From Thermoguttaceae bacterium (GTDB lineage Bacteria > Planctomycetota > Planctomycetia > Pirellulales > Thermoguttaceae), in contig JAFRFG010000045.1 of assembly GCA_017434455.1 (NCBI GenBank), positions 1-35,383 of the forward strand: DNA of 35,383 nucleotides. Reading direction: 5' to 3'. The notes beneath the pieces were generated by a model, which did not search any database, was not told where the DNA came from, and saw only the letters and a list, made by a program, of their open reading frames with translations. Position numbers and translations under genes: made by a program. Position 1 is the stretch's first letter, and the number at the start of each line of letters is the position of its first letter. Of the stretch, positions 8,276 through 14,875 are shown piece after piece.

Positions 8276-8650
8276 ATGACCGTTTTTTCGTTCCCGCGCC
8301 GCCGCTTCATCGGCGGGGGGCTTTTGGCGCTTTTGACCTTGGCCGCCCCGCGGCTTTTCGCCGCCGAAAAGCTCAACTATGAATACCTCCAGAGGAATCT
8401 GTACCCGAAGACCGCCGACGAGGAGGCGTACCTGCGCAAGGTACTCGAAGCGGTTGAAAAAGGAACGCTCCCCGCGAAGCTGGTCTACATGACGATCAAA
8501 AGTGCCTCGCGTCACGGCAAAGCCAAGCGGATCTACTATTTCTCGACAACACTCGGGATCCTCGCCAAGAAAAACGGGATCAAATCGGTCCCCGTCCTCT
8601 CACAGGGGGGAGCACCCAAAAGTGACGGGGAGGATACCCCCCGCAATTAG
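8276..8650 (+). CDS. Small exported protein with twin-arginine-like signal, unknown function
   Basis: The protein has 124 residues. The ATG at 8276 has GGAGGGAG 5-12 nt upstream, the best ribosome binding site around. An upstream in-frame ATG at 8240 overlaps the aroB end and is less likely. The N-terminus carries PRRRFIGGG followed by a hydrophobic stretch and a cleavage-like LFAAEK, so it could use the Tat or Sec route. The mature part is small and basic (TADEEAYLRKVLEAVEKG, then a MTIKSASRHGKAKR segment). I do not recognise a catalytic motif. It follows aroB by 32 nt and overlaps the stop of the convergent crotonase gene by a few bases. It looks like a conserved planctomycete-type hypothetical, but that is an impression only. 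Confidence 0.65.
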   Translation: MTVFSFPRRRFIGGGLLALLTLAAPRLFAAEKLNYEYLQRNLYPKTADEEAYLRKVLEAVEKGTLPAKLVYMTIKSASRHGKAKRIYYFSTTLGILAKKNGIKSVPVLSQGGAPKSDGEDTPRN

Positions 8651-9414
8651 CCGCGCTTGGTTCGATCGAGGAAGGCCCGGATCCTCTGTTGAACCTGTGG
8701 GCTCTTCCACGATTGCCAGTGGGCGGCAAGTCCCAAGCGGATCTCCTCCTCGGGGGGGAGGAGATCGGCGTTGGCCTTTTTTTTCATCTCGGCCAGATCT
8801 GCCTTTTCGATGACCGACAGTGACTCGGCCCGAGCCAGGGCGGAGGCGTCCAACTCTTCATCCGCGGCACACTCGTGAACCAGCCCCAGGCAAAACGCCT
8901 CCGGACGGTCGATTCCATCTCGGCGAAGATGAAGCGCTTTCAGCGCCGAGGCGCTGAGCCGCCGCCGCAGGAACGGGTAAAGCAGCGAGCAGTCCAGCGC
9001 GTGCCATAATTCGGGAAAACCGATTCGCGCCGATTCCCCGGCGATCACATAATCACTGACCGCGGCCAGCGCGCCGCCGCCGCCGATTGCCGCGCCGTGG
9101 ACCGCGGCGATGACCGTCTGGGGAAGAGTGAGAATCGCGCGAAGAATCTCGGTGACCAGTTCCGGCATCGCGTAAGCGAGGGAGCCGTCCTCGATTCCCG
9201 CGGAGGAGGCCTGCGCCAAATCGAGCCCCGAGCAGAAATGTTTCCCCGCGCCGCGCAGAATCACGACTTTCTCTTCCTGTTCGGGCAATTGGGAGAGAAT
9301 CTCTTGGAGGCGAACAAGAAGCTCCCACGACAGCGCGTTGCATCGATTCGGACGATTGAGCGTGATGCGCACAACTCCGGGGAGGGGATAATCGGTCAGG
9401 AGTGGATCGGACAT
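8647..9414 (-). CDS. Enoyl-CoA hydratase/isomerase (crotonase) family protein
   Basis: The protein has 255 residues with its ATG at 9414; longer in-frame starts would overlap the promoter. The crotonase fold is shown by RITLNRPNRCNALS near the N-terminus and the first oxyanion-hole segment GKHFCSGLDL (58-66). The second oxyanion-hole segment is HGAAIGGGGALAAVSDYVIA (106-125), followed by IGFPEL with E135. Crotonases hydrate or isomerise acyl-CoA thioesters, but many members have other acyl-CoA reactions, so the substrate is not assignable. It stands alone with its own promoter. Its stop codon overlaps that of the preceding plus-strand gene tail to tail by 4 bp. Confidence 0.85.
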   Translation of the reverse strand: MSDPLLTDYPLPGVVRITLNRPNRCNALSWELLVRLQEILSQLPEQEEKVVILRGAGKHFCSGLDLAQASSAGIEDGSLAYAMPELVTEILRAILTLPQTVIAAVHGAAIGGGGALAAVSDYVIAGESARIGFPELWHALDCSLLYPFLRRRLSASALKALHLRRDGIDRPEAFCLGLVHECAADEELDASALARAESLSVIEKADLAEMKKKANADLLPPEEEIRLGLAAHWQSWKSPQVQQRIRAFLDRTKRG

Positions 9415-9472
9415 AAAAACGTCGGGGGGTGGGAGCGGCCGGGAACAACCAAAAAACTGGTTCTTGCGTGTA

Positions 9473-9500
9473 TTTATATTTCCCAGATTCACGCTTTCAA
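9473..9500 (-). promoter_or_regulatory. Promoter for the crotonase-family gene
   Basis: TTGAAA (9500-9495) and TATAAA (9478-9473) on the minus strand are 16 bp apart. This is a good sigma-70-type match about 60 nt upstream of the ATG at 9414. Confidence 0.55.
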
Positions 9501-9636
9501 GGGAAATTGCCCAAAGAATTTTCAAAAATAGGGTCATTTCGGTCGAGTTGGGGGGAGAAATCTCACGGGATTTGTATAAAATCATCCTATAGTTTCGGTT
9601 TGCGGCCTTTGTGACGCTCCCCGGAGCAGGAAAGAA

Positions 9637-9702
9637 ATGACAACGACACCAAAACGCCCATTGGCCCCCGCGGGCCCGCAAATGAGCGTTAAGAACGGAT
9701 GA
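9637..9702 (+). CDS. Possible 21-residue leader peptide ORF
   Basis: An ATG at 9637, preceded by GCAGGAAAG, opens a 21-codon frame rich in Thr, Pro and Lys (it begins MTTTPKRPLAPAG). It ends with TGA at 9700-9702. That stop overlaps an in-frame ATG (9699) of the following large gene in an ATGA arrangement and lies 14 nt before the better start at 9717. It could be a leader that couples or tunes translation of the downstream gene. It may also be chance. Confidence 0.35.
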   Translation: MTTTPKRPLAPAGPQMSVKNG

Positions 9703-9716
9703 AAGAAAGGATGGCT

Positions 9717-11795
9717 ATGAGATCTGTGTTTTTCTCTGTGACTTTAGGGATGACTTTCGGCTTGGCCGCTTTACTGGCCGCCCCAGCCGTGATGGCCGAC
9801 GATGACGCCGCGGCCGATAACGCCGCCGCCCCGGCTGCCGCCGAAGATACCGCCGCCCCGGCCGCCGATGACGCGGCGCTGGACGAAGATTTCACCGACG
9901 CGCTTTCTCTGGACGAGGCCGATCAGCCCCAAGAGATCGATCTGACGATCTTCGAAGTTCCCGAGAACGCCTCGCCCGAGGAGCTGTTCGCGTGGGTGGA
10001 ATCGCTCGAAACCAAGGTTCCCCAGCCGCGCAGCCGCGAAGAGATGGAGCAGATGGTCACCGCCCTGACGGCGGCGCTCAATACGGTGGCCGAGCAGGTC
10101 TTAGCTCACCCGGAGGCGACCGTCGATCACAAAATGCAGGCGTACCAGATGCGCGTTCAGGCACTGCTCGGCAACGCCCAGGGCGATCCCGGCGCGATCG
10201 AGAAGGTGACCGAGCTGGCCGATAAGATCCTCGCCGACGAAAAAGAAGAGACCCTCCAGCTCCTCGGGCTGGAACTGAAGGCCCAAACGTTCCTGGCTCG
10301 GATGCAGCAGGATCCCAGCGCGGTCGACGCGCTGCGCGTCTTCCTCGATCCGATCATCGATTCGCCCGATACCGCGCAGGCCGTGAAAGAGAAGGCCCAA
10401 GAGATCAAGGCGGTCTCGCTTTTGATCTCGGCCGAGCAAGACAGCGCCAAGACCGAAGATTTCGAGAATTACTTCAACGAACTGCTGGCCGGTCCGCTTT
10501 CGCCCGAATCGCGTGAGCGTCTCTATCAGCTGCGAATTCAGTCGCTCATGCCCGAGCAGGACGACAGCCCCGAGAAGGCCGAAGCCAAGGCGAAGAAACT
10601 CGATGAACTGGTCGACAAGCTGCTCAGCGAAGAGTCCGAAAACCTCAAGGCGCTCGGTTACGCCGCCAAGGCCAACTCGCTGGTCGCCGCCGCCCAGAAA
10701 GACCCGGCTGCCGTCGACGCTCTGTTCGAGTACGCCCAAAAGACACTCGATGTCGTCCAGGACAGCCAGACCCGTCAGCAGATGGCCGGTCTGATGATCC
10801 AAGGGTATATGCTCAAGATGCGCGCCGGTGAAGAGGTTCGTGAAGACCTGGTCGCGTTCTTAGACAAAATGATCGCCGAGAACCCGGAGGAGACGTTCCT
10901 GGTCCGCCTGGTTTCCGTCAAGATTCAGATCCTCTCGATGATGGTCCAGGAAGATCCCGCCAAGGCCGATGTTCTGGCGAAGGCCCTGGAAGAAGCTCCG
11001 GAGGTTCCCGGTATCAGCAACCTGCTCTCCGTCGGCTGGGCGGGAGTCTATGTCGCCCGGGTGAAGAACATCGCCGCCGAGAAGGGTTCGTTAGATGACC
11101 TCAACGCCGTACTCGATCAGATCAAAGAGAAGATCAGCGACACCCCCGTTCTGGCCCTGACGCTCAGTGATCTGCAGCCGCAGTTCGAGGCGATCGGCGC
11201 GGCCAACGGCGATCCCGATCTTCTGTCGAAGGTCTACGGCGACTTCATCGAGATCTGCGAGAAGTCCGACAACGAAATGCTCCAGGGTGCCGCCAAGATT
11301 CTGACGAACGCCCTCCAGCTCACGAAGCTCGTCGGGACCGAAATCGCCTTCAAGGGGATCGAGGTCGCGCCGCAGGCCGGTAACCAGTTCGACAGCGAAA
11401 CGCTCAAGGGGAAGTACTACCTCGTCGATCAGTGGACGACGAAAGATCAGGGCTGCTTCGAGCAGATCGAAGAGATCCGGGAACTTCACGCCGACTTCAG
11501 CGCCAAGGGGTTTGAGGTGGTCGGAATCAACACCTCCGACGAAACCGAGCTGCTGACCCGTGTCCTCGAGGTCTTCGAGATGCCGTGGATCATCCTCTCC
11601 GGCAAGCAGGCCGAAGAGCAGGGGATTCTCCTTCCCGAGACGCTTTCGGCCCTTCCTCCGGGGAAACGCGTCCTGGTCGGGCCCGACGCCAAGGCCCTTA
11701 TGGTGACCGACGATCTGCAGCAGATCCGCGAGTTCCTGGCCGAGAAGCTCGGCGCTCCGGAAGCCGCCGACGCGCAGGCGGAAGAAAGCAAGTAG
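9717..11795 (+). CDS. Secreted helical-repeat protein with C-terminal thioredoxin-fold (redoxin-like) domain
   Basis: The protein has 692 residues. The ATG at 9717 is preceded by GAAAGGA; ATGs at 9699 and 9711 are alternatives. A signal peptide (about residues 2-26) is followed by a low-complexity Ala/Asp segment. A long acidic alpha-helical region (about 75-545) follows, with recurring units of the type KADxxLxEExExLxxLGLxAK, likely TPR-like. The last roughly 130 residues have a TlpA/AhpC-type thioredoxin fold (YYLVDQWTT, then FSAKGFEVVGINTSDE). At the redox site, where W-x-x-W-C-x-x-C is usual, the sequence reads DQGC, so only one of the two cysteines remains. It probably acts in the periplasm as a one-cysteine redoxin or a binding protein. 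It is transcribed alone, ending at a strong terminator. Confidence 0.7.
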   Translation: MRSVFFSVTLGMTFGLAALLAAPAVMADDDAAADNAAAPAAAEDTAAPAADDAALDEDFTDALSLDEADQPQEIDLTIFEVPENASPEELFAWVESLETKVPQPRSREEMEQMVTALTAALNTVAEQVLAHPEATVDHKMQAYQMRVQALLGNAQGDPGAIEKVTELADKILADEKEETLQLLGLELKAQTFLARMQQDPSAVDALRVFLDPIIDSPDTAQAVKEKAQEIKAVSLLISAEQDSAKTEDFENYFNELLAGPLSPESRERLYQLRIQSLMPEQDDSPEKAEAKAKKLDELVDKLLSEESENLKALGYAAKANSLVAAAQKDPAAVDALFEYAQKTLDVVQDSQTRQQMAGLMIQGYMLKMRAGEEVREDLVAFLDKMIAENPEETFLVRLVSVKIQILSMMVQEDPAKADVLAKALEEAPEVPGISNLLSVGWAGVYVARVKNIAAEKGSLDDLNAVLDQIKEKISDTPVLALTLSDLQPQFEAIGAANGDPDLLSKVYGDFIEICEKSDNEMLQGAAKILTNALQLTKLVGTEIAFKGIEVAPQAGNQFDSETLKGKYYLVDQWTTKDQGCFEQIEEIRELHADFSAKGFEVVGINTSDETELLTRVLEVFEMPWIILSGKQAEEQGILLPETLSALPPGKRVLVGPDAKALMVTDDLQQIREFLAEKLGAPEAADAQAEESK

Positions 11796-11823
11796 GTCTC
11801 AAAGAGTTTGAGGCGCGATACAC

Positions 11824-11858
11824 GGGGCACGCGGGAAGATCCGAGTGCCCCCTTTTTT
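11824..11858 (+). terminator. Rho-independent terminator after the redoxin-like gene
   Basis: The stem GGGGCAC (11824-11830) pairs with GTGCCCC (11845-11851) and is followed by C and six T residues (11853-11858). The loop can form a further CGG/CCG pairing. Confidence 0.8.
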
Positions 11859-11879
11859 CCCATCTAAGAGGGAATCGGA

Positions 11880-12968
11880 ATGAAAAACGTATTCGTCACC
11901 GGTTCAACCGGCTTTGTCGGTCGGCACGTTGTCCGGCGTTTGGCCGAACTGGGCTGTTCTGTCCGATGCATGGTGCGTCCCTCTTCCGATCGTTCGGTAC
12001 TGGCCGGCACCGGCGCCGAATTTTGTGAGGGCTCGTTCGATTCCCCCTCCTTTTTAGACCGTGCCGTGGAGGGGGTCGATACCGTCATTCATATCGCCGG
12101 ATTGACCCGGGCCCGCCGCCGCAAGGAATTTTTCACCGTCAACCAGCTCGGCTGCCGGGCCCTGGCCGAGGCGCTTGTTCGCGCCGACGGCGCGCCGACG
12201 GTGGTTTCGATCTCGTCGCTGGCGGCCGCCGGCGCCGGGTGGAAGACCCGGCGCGCCGATCGCGCGCGTCTGGGGCGCTTCCTCCCCCGAGAGGAAGATC
12301 AGGAGGCGAGGCCGGTCTCCCCCTACGGAAAGAGCAAGTACGCCGGGGAACTGGAGTGGGTCCGCTTCGCCGACCGCCTGCCGATCTCGATTGTCCGTCC
12401 GGCGATCATCTTCGGTGAGGAGGATCGTCTCTCACTCCCCCTCTTCGATATGGCGCTGAACTACCCCTTCTTTCTTCTCCCCGGGTACCACGACTACCCG
12501 TTCTCTTTTATCTATGTCCGCGATCTGGTCGAGCTGATCATCGCCGTCGCCCTTCGGGGGGAACGCTTGGAACCGGATTCCCTCACGGCGACAGGTAGCG
12601 CCGAGAAGCCCTTTCCCCGCCGCTGCTCCGGCCGGGGAGTTTATTTCGGCACGCACCCCGAAACCCCGCTCTATTCCGAGTTTGGCAGGATGCTGTACGA
12701 GGCGGTTGGACGTTCCCCCTATCGCTTTGTCCATTGCCCGCCGCTCGGTCTTTTGGGGGCCGGCGCGGTGATGGAACTGGCCAAACTCCTCGGCGGCCAT
12801 CCCCCCATGGATTGGGATAAATCGGTCGAATCCCTCGGCGGACCGTGGTTCTGTGTCGACCGCAAATCGAGCCGGATCGGCATGACCTTCTCTGGTACCC
12901 TCCAAGAAGAATTGACGGCCACCGCCGTCTGGGACCTGGAGAACGGCTATCTCACTGGCCGGCGTTAA
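11880..12968 (+). CDS. NAD(P)-dependent epimerase/dehydratase (extended SDR family)
   Basis: The protein has 362 residues. The ATG at 11880 is preceded by AGAGGG. The Rossmann signature TGSTGFVG is at residues 7-14. SISSLAAAG supplies the catalytic serine region, and YGKSK gives the YxxxK pair Y149/K153. IVRPAIIFG and FIYVRDLVELII are typical substrate and structural motifs. Family members epimerise, reduce or dehydrate nucleotide sugars, or act on dihydroflavonol-like or sterol substrates; the substrate cannot be read here. The C-terminal third (PFRFVHCP-like, MELAKLLGG) resembles hopanoid-associated or dihydroflavonol-reductase-like SDRs. It begins 21 nt after the terminator, so its promoter must overlap that region or it depends on read-through. 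Confidence 0.8.
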   Translation: MKNVFVTGSTGFVGRHVVRRLAELGCSVRCMVRPSSDRSVLAGTGAEFCEGSFDSPSFLDRAVEGVDTVIHIAGLTRARRRKEFFTVNQLGCRALAEALVRADGAPTVVSISSLAAAGAGWKTRRADRARLGRFLPREEDQEARPVSPYGKSKYAGELEWVRFADRLPISIVRPAIIFGEEDRLSLPLFDMALNYPFFLLPGYHDYPFSFIYVRDLVELIIAVALRGERLEPDSLTATGSAEKPFPRRCSGRGVYFGTHPETPLYSEFGRMLYEAVGRSPYRFVHCPPLGLLGAGAVMELAKLLGGHPPMDWDKSVESLGGPWFCVDRKSSRIGMTFSGTLQEELTATAVWDLENGYLTGRR

Positions 12969-13127
12969 ACAGTCCAAGCAAGAATTTTCATTTTTGCTCT
13001 GGTATCCCTTGAAAAAAAACGTTACTGTCCCCATTCATTGCGGTTTTCTCTTTCTCTAATCCCGCACCGGCAGCGGCACGGGGGGAAGGGGAAGGTGTCC
13101 GTTTTTCGCGGCCATGGATGACAGCGT

Positions 13128-14765
13128 ATGTTCAACGGAATCAAAGGGATATTGTCTGTCTCGATCCTGTCGTTTGCCTTTCTGGGGGTAGCGACAGTCC
13201 TTCCGGAATCGGCGTGGGAACGTCTTCCCGCCCGGTTGATCCCCGTGCGTACCCTTCTGGCCGATCGGGGGATCATCTCGAAGCGTTTCGCCACCTCACC
13301 GACGGTGACGCAGATCGGCGGCTCCGAGTCGCAGGCGCTTTCCGGTACCCCCCTGGAATCTCCCCTGGCGGAATTCGGCCAAATCGCCGCGGCGATCCCG
13401 TCGGCGGCCGAACCGGCAGCTTCATTGACGGCCGAGTCGGCGGCGCAGCCGCCGCGGCGTTCCCGTTTGGGGCTTTCATCGCCCGATACGGTTCTTCCTC
13501 CCCCCGCCACTACCATTCCGGCGGAGGTCCCCGTCTCGTCGAGCAGCTACGAATTTATCTCCCCCCTGGCTCCGGCCCGGCCGAGGGAGTATTCCCCCGA
13601 ACCGGCCGAAACTCAAAGTGAGATTCCCGCGGCCGACTTCCCCGCGGCCGGTTTTCCCGTGGCGGAGAATCCTCCCGAGGGGATCCCCCCGATCCAGGAT
13701 ACCTCCGCCCCCCCGATCGATCCGGTGAATCCCCCGGCAGCGCGAAAGCTCCAGTCCCGTTTCGACAGCGAACAGAGCAGCTCTCCGCAGGGGGTTCTGG
13801 TCCCCCAAGATCAGGAAGAAACCCCGGGGGGCTCGGCCCTCCAAGGCGACCGCGGCACGTCCGATCCGACCGGTTTTCTTCCGCTTTTGCGCTCCAGTGA
13901 GTCGCCTCAGGCCACCGACGACACCTTGCCGCAGCTGCGCTTTGAGGCCTCCCCAGGGGTACATCCCGCCGACGACGCGGCTTCGACGATGCTCTCGCAA
14001 AACGCTTCTCCGGAGCCGGCCGGCTCGACCGTCGCCCAGCGGCTCGACGCCGCCCTGGCGGCCAGCTCCGATCCGGATCGAAAGCTCGAGACGTTCCTGG
14101 AGCTGAACCGTATTTTGAATCAATCCGGGGCGCTTCTCGGCGACAGCGATCGTCAGAGGGTCTACTCGGTTCTCGACCATCTCGCGTTCGACATCTTCTA
14201 CAACCCCAAGGTATTCCTGTTGGAACCGGGTTATCAGGTTCAAAGCAGCGAGACGCTCGCCTCGATCGCCCCGCGCTATTCGGTGGAGCCGGAGTTTCTG
14301 GCGGTTCTCAATCATCTGAAGATCGGCCCGAACGATCCCCTTCCCGCGGGGACGCAGCTGAAGGTCATTCGCGGCCCGGTCGACGCCCAGGTCTCGCTCA
14401 GCCGTATGGAACTGCTGCTGCGCTTCAACGGTCTTTACGCCGGCCGGTTTAAACTCGGCTGTACGCCGAAGGCCGACGCGATGCGCGGCACTTACAATAT
14501 TCTTCGGAAAATTCAAAATCCCGAGTATCACGGTCCGATCGCTGCGACCAACACAATGGGCGTGGTCGCGGGGGGCGACCCCGCCAACCCGCTGGGGCCG
14601 TGCTGGATCGAACTCGGCCAGGGATTCGGTCTGCAGGGGACCAACGACCCGACGCTGATCGGCCAAAAGAACGCGCCGGTCGGCGGGTTGATTTTCTCGA
14701 ACAAGGATATCGCCCATCTGAATATCCTTCTCCCCACGGGCGCCAGTGTGACGCTGGTCGATTAA
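13128..14765 (+). CDS. LysM protein with degenerate L,D-transpeptidase (YkuD) domain
   Basis: The protein has 545 residues. The N-terminus has one hydrophobic segment (about 8-25), a membrane anchor or signal. Residues about 60-310 are a Pro/Ser/Glu-rich disordered spacer, suited to crossing the periplasm. A LysM domain (about 368-412, QSSETLASIAPRYSV) would bind peptidoglycan. The last 125 residues align with YkuD L,D-transpeptidases, which make 3-3 peptidoglycan cross-links. However, the catalytic motif normally written SHGC-(I/V)-R is here P517-V518-G519-G520-L-I-F, and the HGT motif is QGT (Q503). The catalytic Cys and both His are therefore missing. The flanking GTNDP, IG and SNKDIAHL are kept, so this is a pseudo-enzyme rather than a frameshift. 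It probably binds peptidoglycan without catalysis. No clear Shine-Dalgarno is present. Confidence 0.8.
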   Translation: MFNGIKGILSVSILSFAFLGVATVLPESAWERLPARLIPVRTLLADRGIISKRFATSPTVTQIGGSESQALSGTPLESPLAEFGQIAAAIPSAAEPAASLTAESAAQPPRRSRLGLSSPDTVLPPPATTIPAEVPVSSSSYEFISPLAPARPREYSPEPAETQSEIPAADFPAAGFPVAENPPEGIPPIQDTSAPPIDPVNPPAARKLQSRFDSEQSSSPQGVLVPQDQEETPGGSALQGDRGTSDPTGFLPLLRSSESPQATDDTLPQLRFEASPGVHPADDAASTMLSQNASPEPAGSTVAQRLDAALAASSDPDRKLETFLELNRILNQSGALLGDSDRQRVYSVLDHLAFDIFYNPKVFLLEPGYQVQSSETLASIAPRYSVEPEFLAVLNHLKIGPNDPLPAGTQLKVIRGPVDAQVSLSRMELLLRFNGLYAGRFKLGCTPKADAMRGTYNILRKIQNPEYHGPIAATNTMGVVAGGDPANPLGPCWIELGQGFGLQGTNDPTLIGQKNAPVGGLIFSNKDIAHLNILLPTGASVTLVD

Positions 14766-14791
14766 AGTTCGCTCTTCTGTAATCTGTTCTA

Positions 14792-14820
14792 TTGTGATAT
14801 TCCCCCTTTTCGGCTAAAAT
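14792..14820 (+). promoter_or_regulatory. Promoter for the M48 protease gene
   Basis: TTGTGA (14792-14797) and TAAAAT (14815-14820) are 17 bp apart, about 55 nt upstream of the ATG at 14876. Confidence 0.5.
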
Positions 14821-14875
14821 TCAGGCGGGGACAATGTGTATCCGGACCCGTGAACATTTTACCTAAGGGGGCGTC

